Assembly: GCF_002933815.1 (NCBI RefSeq)
Contig: NZ_BEYR01000001.1
Span: 1,778,691 to 1,842,690 of the forward strand
DNA length: 64,000 nucleotides
Source of the DNA: Sphingobacterium sp. HMA12
GTDB lineage: Bacteria; Bacteroidota; Bacteroidia; Sphingobacteriales; Sphingobacteriaceae
Direction of reading: 5' to 3'
In this document: piece after piece, positions 53,607 to 62,556 of the stretch
Position numbering within the stretch: position 1 is the first letter of the stretch
Layout of the letters: each line of letters begins with the position of its first letter
The notes under the pieces: generated by a model
Told to the model about the DNA's origin: nothing
Databases searched by the model: none
What the model saw: the letters and a program-made list of their open reading frames with translations, nothing else
Translations under genes and position numbers: made by a program

Positions 53607-55358
53607 CTAATCTCGTCCGAATAATTCCTTTACGTCGCTAAAGCTATTATCAAAAACCTGATCGTTGATACAGTTTTTTAGATATATCGCATACTTCCCA
53701 TAATATGGGATACTGGGACTTTTGCTGCAATTCTCGATTTGATTCTTTATTATTTTAATATCATCCGTCGAAGAAACAAAGATTGCTGAATTTGCACAGT
53801 CGCGAATCGTATTTGCTTGGATGGTTATATTTTGATGTACACCCGCGGGCTTGTCAATCCCTCCTATTTCATGCCCTGTCTTAATGGCTATAGCGCCATA
53901 ACCTGTCAGTGTATCGTCCCACCTGAGGTACTTGCCACAGTTATCTATTCTGTTGCCCGTTATAACCGCCTTTTTCACAGTCGTCGCTTCAAACCAGCGC
54001 TCCATATCACAGGAAAGTAAGATCGCTGGACCAGAAATATTCCATATTTTATTATTGCTGATAACAACTTTCTTGGACTGAACTACAAATCCGCGAGCAC
54101 GGCTGTTTGAAACCATGCAATCCCGTATAATGGTCGAAGGTGTGCGTGTGTCTTTTGCGGCAAAATCGCCTACATTAATATTCTTTGGAATAGATTGTAA
54201 TTGGTATTGTCCTTTGTCGCGGAACCTTACTTTTGCCTTGCCCTTAGATAACCCTGTCTTCCCGTCCAGAAACTCAATGATATCATGTTTGAAAGCCCAA
54301 TCATCTTCGACAGGAGCTTTCGTCCAGCCATTGATCAATAAAACCGAGTCAGCACTGATCTTGCCGATAGTGCACAAACGGCTATGTATATTAATGGCGT
54401 CATCGCCCAATCCAACAAATTCACAATGCTCGGCCTTAAACGTACCCGACATAGAGGCTACATGTATGCCATCTGCGCTAATGGACATTAAACGCCTGGA
54501 TGTGGGCTTTGGTTTCATCTGAATACGTTGCAGTGTCATATTGCTGGAACGATAACGACTATCTGCTAGGTCTGATACGTACATCGCAAATGCAGGCCAT
54601 TGCCAAATGGTGATATCGCGCATTGTTAATGTGTTGACACCTAAAAAACTAAAGCAGGGATTGCCCGTAATCTTTAGTCTCAGATTGATTTGTTCGCCCT
54701 TACTGAGTTTATGAGCATGGTCATTATAAATTTTCAATTGTAACGCGCTTAGCTTTTCGATGCGTGGCCAATTTCCGTTCTTAAGATCACAATGCGTGGA
54801 AATATGATAATTGGGTGTTCCATCGGCATTATAGCTGAGCTGATGCATAATCTTGAGCTCAGCTAAACGATCCGCATATTCAGAAAACTCAGGTAAAAGA
54901 TCGAGTACATAGAATGTACCCTCCGGGCTTTCGCCAGTACCTACGACTGTTCCATTGATACTCACGGGCCGATCGACATCAATAAAAAGGTCGCGTATAA
55001 TGAGGTCTTTACAGTCGCTGACTTCCAATAAACTTATCCAGCTGGTATTGGAACTGAACGGATCGAAACCGGTAGCCATAAGCGTAGATGTATTCTTACC
55101 GACGCTACCATAAATCTCAATTCCCATCTTACCAGAGAGTCTCAATGACGATGAAAACGCGTAGGTACCCGCTGGAAAGTATATTTTATCACCATCTTGG
55201 AGACGATCCAAAATCAACTGTAAAGCCTGACGGTCGTCTTGCCCGTCATCCGGTAGCACTCCAAACTGGGTAACATTGATAATTTTTGCACTTAAATCTG
55301 TCCAACCTAACAGTAATTGAACCAATATTCCTAGCCTGAAAAAGGTTAATCGTGTCAT
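53607..55358 (-). CDS. Secreted right-handed beta-helix protein, pectate-lyase-like
   Basis: A 583-residue exported protein with a signal peptide (1-24, ending LSAK). The N-terminal domain VTQFGVLPDDGQDDRQALQL is the pectate-lyase superfamily (Pectate_lyase_3-like) start, with GTYAFSSSL. Repeated coils follow (RDCMVSNSRARGFVVQ, ISNNKIWNISGPAILL, QANTIRDCANSAIF). Such proteins include glycoside hydrolases and polysaccharide lyases acting on pectin-like chains; I cannot fix the catalytic residues. Last gene of the PUL operon, 24 bases after the SGNH gene. Confidence 0.8.
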   Translation of the reverse strand: MTRLTFFRLGILVQLLLGWTDLSAKIINVTQFGVLPDDGQDDRQALQLILDRLQDGDKIYFPAGTYAFSSSLRLSGKMGIEIYGSVGKNTSTLMATGFDPFSSNTSWISLLEVSDCKDLIIRDLFIDVDRPVSINGTVVGTGESPEGTFYVLDLLPEFSEYADRLAELKIMHQLSYNADGTPNYHISTHCDLKNGNWPRIEKLSALQLKIYNDHAHKLSKGEQINLRLKITGNPCFSFLGVNTLTMRDITIWQWPAFAMYVSDLADSRYRSSNMTLQRIQMKPKPTSRRLMSISADGIHVASMSGTFKAEHCEFVGLGDDAINIHSRLCTIGKISADSVLLINGWTKAPVEDDWAFKHDIIEFLDGKTGLSKGKAKVRFRDKGQYQLQSIPKNINVGDFAAKDTRTPSTIIRDCMVSNSRARGFVVQSKKVVISNNKIWNISGPAILLSCDMERWFEATTVKKAVITGNRIDNCGKYLRWDDTLTGYGAIAIKTGHEIGGIDKPAGVHQNITIQANTIRDCANSAIFVSSTDDIKIIKNQIENCSKSPSIPYYGKYAIYLKNCINDQVFDNSFSDVKELFGRD

Positions 55359-55382
55359 AAAAAACGGCTTATAAGATCAATA

Positions 55383-56003
55383 CTATAATATAGATTTTAA
55401 AAGATTCCTGACTTCGGTCGCCCAGATCTCATAGGCATCCTGATTGATATGTGTGCCATCAGTCGTATATTGTGCGTTGAGACCTTTCGATGAACTAAGT
55501 TTGCCATTGATATCCAAATAGTAAATTCCTTTGCTTTGACAATAGGCTTTCAAATAGCTGTTGAGGCTATCGACCTGAACCTTACTCTCCGGATTATCTT
55601 GTTGGTAGAGAATGGACTGGACGACGGGTGTAATCTGATGTTCCAGCAGCCCATTGATGAGCGAACGGTAATTGCTCTTGGTGCGATCCAAAGGGATCCC
55701 TACGCCTATGTCATTGATACCGCCCTCGAGAAAACATACGCGAGGGGATAGATCAATGACGTTTTCTTTCAATAGCCAGACCAGATGTGAGGTGGTAAAC
55801 CCAGGGAAACCGCTATTTTTGACGTCGCTACGTCCTAATAATGTTGCCCAATCTCCCCCCTTGGTAATCGAATCACCAAACATAACGATCGTTATCTTTT
55901 CATCATTTTGATCAGACATCCATTTAAAGCCTGTTAGAATCCCGGCCAGCAAAACTGAGCACAGGAATAGCAAGAGTGCCTTTGGAGTATACTTTCTATT
56001 CAT
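55383..56003 (-). CDS. SGNH/GDSL-family esterase
   Basis: A 206-residue exported hydrolase with an N-terminal membrane segment (about 9-25). Catalytic blocks: G43-D44-S45 (FGDSITKGG, nucleophile Ser), the oxyanion-hole G95-x-N97-D98 (GGINDIG) and D182-x-x-H185 (TDGTHIN, Asp-His). All four SGNH residues are present. In a polysaccharide locus it would remove acetyl groups from the glycan (rhamnogalacturonan acetylesterase-like), in agreement with the pectate-lyase-like neighbour. Confidence 0.88.
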   Translation of the reverse strand: MNRKYTPKALLLFLCSVLLAGILTGFKWMSDQNDEKITIVMFGDSITKGGDWATLLGRSDVKNSGFPGFTTSHLVWLLKENVIDLSPRVCFLEGGINDIGVGIPLDRTKSNYRSLINGLLEHQITPVVQSILYQQDNPESKVQVDSLNSYLKAYCQSKGIYYLDINGKLSSSKGLNAQYTTDGTHINQDAYEIWATEVRNLLKSIL

Positions 56004-56033
56004 AATTTCTATTTTTAAGCCTATGGTTTATCG

Positions 56034-56468
56034 TTATTTAAACCGCTGCACTTTTAAGCGTCTTACCTCATCGGTCGTACTGAATTCGGGATTTTTGGCT
56101 TCAACTTTCCAATAAATATCTCCTTGTTCACCAGATTTGAAATGCATTGTATTCATCAGCGAATCCAGCACAAAGTGAGTCAAAAAATATTTTTCACCTA
56201 CTCCGGCAGATATCACTTTTCTTTCAGTGGTCAACGTGGGGTCTACAGCAAGAAGAAGATTGTAATCTATATAGGGTCTTTTTGAAAAGTACTCGAAACC
56301 AACCAAGGTACTTGGATTACTCTTATCCAGTATCACCAAGGAATCTGCCACAGGTTTGAGCAGTGTAGTCGGCTGAAAGCCCACCTCATAAAATTCATTA
56401 TCATTCTTACAGGAGAAAAACAGATTTACGCTAATGAAAACGAAACTGATATATATTTTATATTTCAT
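56034..56468 (-). CDS. Small SusE-like surface lipoprotein
   Basis: A 144-residue lipoprotein with lipobox acceptor C20 (LFFSCKND). The body is one beta-sandwich-like domain (LVGFEYFSKRPYIDYNLLLA, IYWKVEAKNPEFSTTDEVR) and resembles the N-terminal, Ig-like domain of SusE/SusF proteins, without their starch-binding domains. It lies between the FISUMP lipoprotein and the SGNH esterase genes and probably serves as a surface glycan-binding protein. Confidence 0.6.
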   Translation of the reverse strand: MKYKIYISFVFISVNLFFSCKNDNEFYEVGFQPTTLLKPVADSLVILDKSNPSTLVGFEYFSKRPYIDYNLLLAVDPTLTTERKVISAGVGEKYFLTHFVLDSLMNTMHFKSGEQGDIYWKVEAKNPEFSTTDEVRRLKVQRFK

Positions 56469-56484
56469 AATGGTTATCTTAAAT

Positions 56485-57564
56485 TTAGTTCATAATACAA
56501 CGTACATTGTAGTGAAAGTTACCTCCACCTGCACTGCTCCTTGATTGTGTGTTGATATCTGGATTACCGGGATCGTTGTAAATAATCACAGCTGATGCTT
56601 CCCCAGCACGGTCCGCTGAAAGTGTTTCCCAAGAATATTGATAGCCTTTTAAAGCTGGCGACGAGGTCCAGAATCCGCACATTGTCCCCGGATCCGTGAG
56701 AAATGAAAGCCCTTCATTCCAATAAAACCCCGCCGGCACAATATTGAATTTAACCTCATCGGTAATGGCTCCATTTTGAATCCAGAACTGTGGATTTTTG
56801 ACTTTATTACCTGAGTTTGGCCCGAGATAATTAATGACCTCTTTCCATTCGCGCAATGCAGGCACATGCCAACCATCCGGACAAATGCCCTGAATATTTT
56901 CGTTAGCTAACGCTTTCTCCCGAGCCATGGTTTCGTCGCGGACAACCGTTCCCCATGAATAAAATCCTCCGGCCATACTTCGTAGAGCTGCAGGGTTGTC
57001 TTGTGGAGCTAGTTTTCGGGAAAGTGGCAGTGCCGCACCGTCTGCGTAAACCGTTGCCCTAAGATTCTCGGACATCATGGTGACAAGTTTCCCTCCAGGC
57101 AAGACAAATTGTAATGCCTTATAATGCTCTTGATCCCGGGGGTCGACAAAGCTGGACACTGAAACCAAAGCATCAAAATAGCGCCATACACTTTCGACCT
57201 TTCCGTGATTTTGCTGTTCTAGTTTCCAAAAAAATCGACCTGAATTCTTAAATGATGGATTTAGTTTCTTAAGATCATCCAAAAATTCTTGATTGGGAAT
57301 TTTATAGCTGGCTTTTGCTCCAACTTCGTATCGAATTGTATTGTCAAAATTCTCGTCAATGCCCAGCATTAAGGTATAGGTAGCTCCCTCCCGCTGTACC
57401 CAGCTGAATTCCTGCATCGTCTCATTGTCAAAATAATCAATTTTTATTTGTGTGCTATTCATCGGTAACAGCTGTTGTACCCATGTAGGGTTAACATACT
57501 CTATCTTTTCTGTACAGGACATGAACAATAGGAGCATGAATAAATAGATGGATTTTATCTTCAT
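56485..57564 (-). CDS. SusE-like/FISUMP-domain surface lipoprotein
   Basis: A 359-residue lipoprotein: lipobox acceptor C17 (LLFMSCTEK), then an Ig-like domain (about 20-135) of the SusE N-terminal kind, then a Fib_succ_major (FISUMP) domain (about 150-359). FISUMP signatures are visible: SENLRATVY, ICPDGWHVPALREWKEVI, CGFWTSS and the C-terminal YNVRCIMN. FISUMP domains occur in surface proteins of plant-polymer degraders. It is placed directly after SusD, where SusE-like glycan-binding proteins normally sit. The start was set at MKIKSIYLF to give a proper lipoprotein signal. Confidence 0.8.
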   Translation of the reverse strand: MKIKSIYLFMLLLFMSCTEKIEYVNPTWVQQLLPMNSTQIKIDYFDNETMQEFSWVQREGATYTLMLGIDENFDNTIRYEVGAKASYKIPNQEFLDDLKKLNPSFKNSGRFFWKLEQQNHGKVESVWRYFDALVSVSSFVDPRDQEHYKALQFVLPGGKLVTMMSENLRATVYADGAALPLSRKLAPQDNPAALRSMAGGFYSWGTVVRDETMAREKALANENIQGICPDGWHVPALREWKEVINYLGPNSGNKVKNPQFWIQNGAITDEVKFNIVPAGFYWNEGLSFLTDPGTMCGFWTSSPALKGYQYSWETLSADRAGEASAVIIYNDPGNPDINTQSRSSAGGGNFHYNVRCIMN

Positions 57565-57590
57565 ACGTTTCAGTTTTAAGGAATTGAACA

Positions 57591-59189
57591 TTAATATCCT
57601 GGGTTCTGTTGTATATTGGGATTAGCATTGAGCTCTTCATTCGGTATCGGCCACAGATAATCTCTGTTGGGATTAAAAGACCTACGGTCAACGACAATCG
57701 GAATATACTGCCAGTAGGCTGTAAGATTGCCATCCGAATACCAGGAAAGCTTGGATTTATCATAGCCCAATGCATCGACCATAACGGTTTCGGCTATTTT
57801 CCAACGTCGGATATCAAACCATCGCCTCCCCTCCGCAAAAAACTCTACACGCCTCTCGTTGCGAATTACCTCTGTCATAACGGCCTGGGAAATATTGGGC
57901 ATTGCCTGAGATACCTTCACCATCCCGACACGTGATCTTACTCTATCGAGCAATTCATAAACTTGAGCAGAAGGTCCATGGAGCTGATTCTCTGCTTCAG
58001 CCCAGGCGAGCAACACTTCTGCATAACGCATCACGATGCGATCTGTGGTTTCATTGGTCAGTGTTTTGAGATAGGGATCAACAAATTTGCGCACTGTAAA
58101 TGATGTGGCAACATCCCAGTTGGCCGGTACGTAATGTGCCTGATACCAACCTTGGCCATCCAATCTAAACTCGGAACCGGGAACAACGATGGATAGCTGC
58201 AACCGCGGATCACGATTGTCAAAAGGCCGGTCTTTGTTATAAGTTGGATCCCCGCCAATAAATGCGCCGTCAGCGGTACGGATGTCATGGATTGGATATC
58301 CATTTGCGGTATAATAACTATCAACCATCTGCAGGGTCGGCGTAAAGTTATTCCAATTCCCAAAAATTTTAGAGACTTCGCTGCTCTGCAGATCTTTGGC
58401 GTAGTTTATTTTAAAGATAATCTCGGGGTTATCGTTTTGCTCAATACCGGCGGGTTGAAAAAGCTCAAAATAATTTGGATACAGCTGATAACCGAGTTTT
58501 TGGATCTGCTGGGCCATGGAAATGACAAGCTCGGGCTTATTCATCCATTCGGCTACCCGAAGTTTCAACATCAAAGCTGCACCTTTGGATGCACGCTCTC
58601 CTCCTAATGCGACCGGAAGCTGATCTATCGCATAATCAAGATCGTTGTTTATAAACGATAGTACCGCATCCAATTTGCCCCGTTCGGGATTGTTTAGTAC
58701 GGTCTGTTCGTCCAAAATGGGTACCTCGCCATAAAAACAGACCAAGTCAAAATAATAGTACGCCCTTAAAAAACGGGCTTCTGCACTGATTTTAGCCTTT
58801 TCCGAATTAGCGATCGCATCTGCGCCAGCGAGCCCTTTGAGCAATGAATTTGCACGTGAGATGCCTCTAAAGTTATATTTCCATTTGACCAATGTGAAAT
58901 CACTGTCACCCGTCTGTGTACCGGATGCAAATTGTGGCGCAGGATCCCAGGAATGCGAATTGAAGGAATTATCACTCATATTGTCGTAGACATAAGGAAC
59001 CATCTTATCAGGACTATCATAATACAATTGATTGTATACTCCGTTTAATAGCGTGTTAGCTTGCTCTACTCCTGTCAGAAAGCTTTCGGGGGTTACTTTG
59101 TCTTCGGGAACCGTATCCAGATAACTTTGGCAGGAAGCAGATAGCATTCCTGAAATAATAAATGTATAAAGCAATAGTTTTGAGTTCAT
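57591..59189 (-). CDS. SusD/RagB-family lipoprotein of the PUL
   Basis: A 532-residue surface glycan-binding lipoprotein with lipobox acceptor C20 (LSASCQSY). SusD features are the N-terminal YLDTVPEDKVTPESFL, a TPR-like helical core with AEARFLRAYYYFDLVCFYGE, the VMRYAEVLLAWAEAENQL stretch, RRWFDIRRWK, and the C-terminal IPNEELNANPNIQQNPGY. It pairs with the SusC transporter encoded 10 bases upstream. Confidence 0.95.
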   Translation of the reverse strand: MNSKLLLYTFIISGMLSASCQSYLDTVPEDKVTPESFLTGVEQANTLLNGVYNQLYYDSPDKMVPYVYDNMSDNSFNSHSWDPAPQFASGTQTGDSDFTLVKWKYNFRGISRANSLLKGLAGADAIANSEKAKISAEARFLRAYYYFDLVCFYGEVPILDEQTVLNNPERGKLDAVLSFINNDLDYAIDQLPVALGGERASKGAALMLKLRVAEWMNKPELVISMAQQIQKLGYQLYPNYFELFQPAGIEQNDNPEIIFKINYAKDLQSSEVSKIFGNWNNFTPTLQMVDSYYTANGYPIHDIRTADGAFIGGDPTYNKDRPFDNRDPRLQLSIVVPGSEFRLDGQGWYQAHYVPANWDVATSFTVRKFVDPYLKTLTNETTDRIVMRYAEVLLAWAEAENQLHGPSAQVYELLDRVRSRVGMVKVSQAMPNISQAVMTEVIRNERRVEFFAEGRRWFDIRRWKIAETVMVDALGYDKSKLSWYSDGNLTAYWQYIPIVVDRRSFNPNRDYLWPIPNEELNANPNIQQNPGY

Positions 59190-59199
59190 GTCGATTAGT

Positions 59200-62100
59200 T
59201 TAGAATGTCAAATTCACGCCAACGGTGTAGGTTTTCACTTGCGGATAGTTTCCTATCCTTGTCCCTTCTCTTGGATTGCCCGAAGCTTCCGGGTCAAAGC
59301 CTTTATACTTTGTGAGTGTCAACAGATTTTGTCCGCTTATAAAAAATCTGCAGCCTTGGATCGAAAGCTTACGAAGTGTCTGATCAGACAGGTTATAACT
59401 AAATTCGATGTTCTTAACCCGAAGGTATGAGAGGTCTTCTACGAAATAACTGGACTTTAGATTGCTGCGCTGATTGTCAAAATAGACACGCTGATAGGTA
59501 TTATTGGGCCGTTCAGGCGTCCATCTATCTATAAGCCAGCTGGCTCCATTATACCCTCCGTTAAAGAATGGTGTAACCAGCTGCCCTGCACTCCATCCTT
59601 TTCCGCCAGACGTGCCCTCCAGAAGAGAACGCAGCTCAAACCCCTTGTATTGAACATTCAGGTCTGCGGAAAATACATAATCGGGAGCAGTATGACCCAG
59701 TACGACCTTATCCTTATCATTAATAATCCGATCACCATTCTGATCCTTCAACCTAACATCTCCAGGAAGGGCCCGCAGGCCTGCGTATGAATTTAATAAG
59801 GAATACCCATCATCGTCGAAGGTCCGGAGGTGCTGCTGTATCTCACTTTCACTCTGATAAATGCCCTCGATGTCGTACCCAAATAATGAAGTAGACTCTA
59901 CCCCTTCTTTTAATATTGCACCATCGTAAATAATTGGACTCATTCCCTTTAGATCAGTGACGCGATTTTGATTGTGGGCCACAGCAACATTCGCCTTAAA
60001 TAGCCATTCGTTGACTTTCTTATGGTATCCCAGTGTCAGCTCAAGCCCTTTATTGCGCATTTTTCCTGCATTTTGGAAGGGGACGTCTGTAAAACCAAAT
60101 GTGCTGGAAATAGGCAGCTGCAGCAGGATGCCGCTAGTATTTTTAATATAATAGTCGGCTGTTACACTAAAATCCTTAAAAATCTGTAGGTCAACACCGA
60201 TATTAGTCTGTGTCGTCTGTTCCCAGGTAAGCCCTTTATTGGCTATGACCGAAACAGCAGCACCTACATTGTCCAGGTTGTTAAAAATATAATTGTTCTG
60301 CCTTCCCCCTAATGCTAATATATCTGCACCAGCATAGGGATTGCCAATATTTTGATTGCCGAGTATCCCCCAGGAGCCGCGTATCTTTAGATCCTGAACG
60401 AAGGTAATATTCTTGAAAAAACGCTCTTGCGACAGGCGCCATCCTGCAGAAAAAGAAGGAAATGTACCCCATTTATGGCCCCGTGCAAATTTGGAAGCGC
60501 CATCATACCGCAAGTTACCCTCAAATAGATATTTGCCTTTATAATCATAGTTTAACCTTCCAAAAAATCCAACGGAGGTTTCCTTGCTTCCCCAATCACT
60601 ATTTTTGGCAGAGGAGGGGTCACCCACGCTAAAGTAAGGCAGATTGGCGGACAGTCGCCTGATTGATGTTTGGAAATAATTGCCTTTCCATTGAAATTGC
60701 TGAAAACCGGCCAGCGCTTTAAAATGATGATCTTTTGCTAAGTCATAGGCATAATTAAGGTTTGCCCAGCTGGAAATAGTACCGTATTTATTTGAGCTTT
60801 TGCTAATGGAAGATTCTCTGGAATTGTTTTTTCCAATGATGCTGGTTCCGTCGGCCGCTCGAGTAACCAGAAATAAATCTACATTTGGCGCATAAGACAG
60901 CTGCCGATCATTGTTGGTCACATAGCTCAATGCACTTTCAAATGTGAGCCGAGGCGTAACGTTAACAGTCAAATTTGCGATTGTATTCAAATTGCTATTG
61001 TCGAAGGTCTGCCCTCCTCCTGCCTCTTTAATCGCATCGCTGTAGAACCAGTCAGTCCATCCATACCCTTCTATCTTTGGAACTACAAACGGCGCCATTT
61101 GGGTAATTCGGGCAATCGTCGCCCCAGCCCCTTCGATCAGGTCCTTTGACTTGCCGATATATCCCGAGACAGTAAGCCCCAGACGTGCTTTATTGTTCAA
61201 AAATGAATGTTGTGTATTGAACCGGAAATTATATCTATCGTAGTTCGTCCCCTCAACAATACCTTTTTGATTGAGGTATCCTGCGGAAATAGCATATACA
61301 ATATTTTCCTTGCCGCCACTAAGCTGCAAATAATGGTTTTGCTGTAATGCGGGCTTAAAATAAAAATCTGCCCAATTGTAATCCCTATAGCGTACAGGAT
61401 CCTTAATATCTTTATAATGGCTTATGTATTCATCATCATATTGTGGCTGGAAACCTGAATTAGTTTTCGCTTCGTTTAGTAGTGTAAGATAAACATAGGA
61501 ATTCAGCAATTTTGGGTAACGAGTCACCTGTTGAACTGCGGCATATCCATCATATTTGATTTTCAGTTTTCCTTCCTGCCCCCTTTTTGTCGTAATCAAA
61601 ATAACACCATTAGCGGCTTTATTGCCATATATCGATGCCGATGCTGCGTCTTTTAGTACGGATATGGAGGCAATGTCTTTTGGATCCACATCGTTAATTG
61701 CTGCTTCAAACCCATCTATGATGACCAGCGGCGACGCATTGTTTAATGTACCAATGCCACGGATGGTTAGGGTACCGCCATCAGCACCTGGCTGTCCTGA
61801 ATTTTGCGTAACCTGTAGTCCGGCCACTTTTCCAGCTAATGCCATGGAAGCGTTTGTAATGGGACGGCTTTCTATATCAGTCATGGAAACGGAGGTAACT
61901 GCTCCCGTGAGATTTACTTTCTTTTGCTTTCCAAATCCTACGACAACAACATCCTGTAGTCCAAAACTGTCCTGCTCAAGTTTGATCATCAGTTCGCCCA
62001 TGCCCGATTCGACCTGAATAACAGTCTGTTTATAACCCAAAAATGAAACTTGCAAACTCTGTCCAGAACGAACGTTAATACTAAACCGTCCCTCACTATC

Positions 62101-62316
62101 GGTCTTGGTACCTATCTGCGTTCCCGTTATTTTAATATTAGCACCAGCAAGTGGAACTCCCTGCTGGTCCATGACACGTCCGCTGCGAATCTCCTGTTCG
62201 CAATAGCGATCTACAGAAATTGCTTTCGCTCTCCACGCCGCATGAACGACAGGTGTCTCTAATAGAAAAACAAAGAGAAAATAGAGCACATTATGGTTTA
62301 ACTTTTTTCGGTTCAT
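59200..62316 (-). CDS. SusC/RagA-family TonB-linked transporter of the PUL
   Basis: A 1038-residue importer of oligosaccharides. It has a signal peptide (about 1-26, ending VVHA), a carboxypeptidase-regulatory-like domain (about 45-120, GRVMDQQGVPLAGANIKITG), a TonB-box-like DVVVVGFGKQK and a plug domain with LKDAASASIYGNKAANG near 220-240. The barrel ends in the terminal phenylalanine of GVNLTF. It begins the minus-strand PUL operon and is divergent from the hybrid sensor gene, a common arrangement in which the sensor activates the operon. Confidence 0.95.
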   Translation of the reverse strand: MNRKKLNHNVLYFLFVFLLETPVVHAAWRAKAISVDRYCEQEIRSGRVMDQQGVPLAGANIKITGTQIGTKTDSEGRFSINVRSGQSLQVSFLGYKQTVIQVESGMGELMIKLEQDSFGLQDVVVVGFGKQKKVNLTGAVTSVSMTDIESRPITNASMALAGKVAGLQVTQNSGQPGADGGTLTIRGIGTLNNASPLVIIDGFEAAINDVDPKDIASISVLKDAASASIYGNKAANGVILITTKRGQEGKLKIKYDGYAAVQQVTRYPKLLNSYVYLTLLNEAKTNSGFQPQYDDEYISHYKDIKDPVRYRDYNWADFYFKPALQQNHYLQLSGGKENIVYAISAGYLNQKGIVEGTNYDRYNFRFNTQHSFLNNKARLGLTVSGYIGKSKDLIEGAGATIARITQMAPFVVPKIEGYGWTDWFYSDAIKEAGGGQTFDNSNLNTIANLTVNVTPRLTFESALSYVTNNDRQLSYAPNVDLFLVTRAADGTSIIGKNNSRESSISKSSNKYGTISSWANLNYAYDLAKDHHFKALAGFQQFQWKGNYFQTSIRRLSANLPYFSVGDPSSAKNSDWGSKETSVGFFGRLNYDYKGKYLFEGNLRYDGASKFARGHKWGTFPSFSAGWRLSQERFFKNITFVQDLKIRGSWGILGNQNIGNPYAGADILALGGRQNNYIFNNLDNVGAAVSVIANKGLTWEQTTQTNIGVDLQIFKDFSVTADYYIKNTSGILLQLPISSTFGFTDVPFQNAGKMRNKGLELTLGYHKKVNEWLFKANVAVAHNQNRVTDLKGMSPIIYDGAILKEGVESTSLFGYDIEGIYQSESEIQQHLRTFDDDGYSLLNSYAGLRALPGDVRLKDQNGDRIINDKDKVVLGHTAPDYVFSADLNVQYKGFELRSLLEGTSGGKGWSAGQLVTPFFNGGYNGASWLIDRWTPERPNNTYQRVYFDNQRSNLKSSYFVEDLSYLRVKNIEFSYNLSDQTLRKLSIQGCRFFISGQNLLTLTKYKGFDPEASGNPREGTRIGNYPQVKTYTVGVNLTF

Positions 62317-62469
62317 CTCTTCCTAAATTTGGTTATTGGTTATATTGTGCCGCAGAATAAGGTGATCCGCAACGTTGTCCCGAAAATAAGGAGTTATTCC
62401 AACTAAAAAAGATAATCTGGTTTAAATATGGATGAATTTAATTTTTTATCAATTTTTTTTGAGGCACTG

Positions 62470-62509
62470 AACGATATTACAATTAAATAAACGATATTAT
62501 ATTTAATAA
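62470..62509. promoter_or_regulatory. 20-bp tandem direct repeat in the PUL control region
   Basis: Two near-identical 20-base units, each starting AACGATATTA (62470-62489 and 62490-62509; 16 of 20 positions match), lie between the divergent susC and sensor genes. The 20-base spacing is about two helical turns, which suits tandem binding of the AraC-type domains of an HTCS regulator. Confidence 0.5.
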
Positions 62510-62556
62510 TCTATACATAGTTGTTTATTTGATGAATAAGCAAAGCCTAAAGAAAA

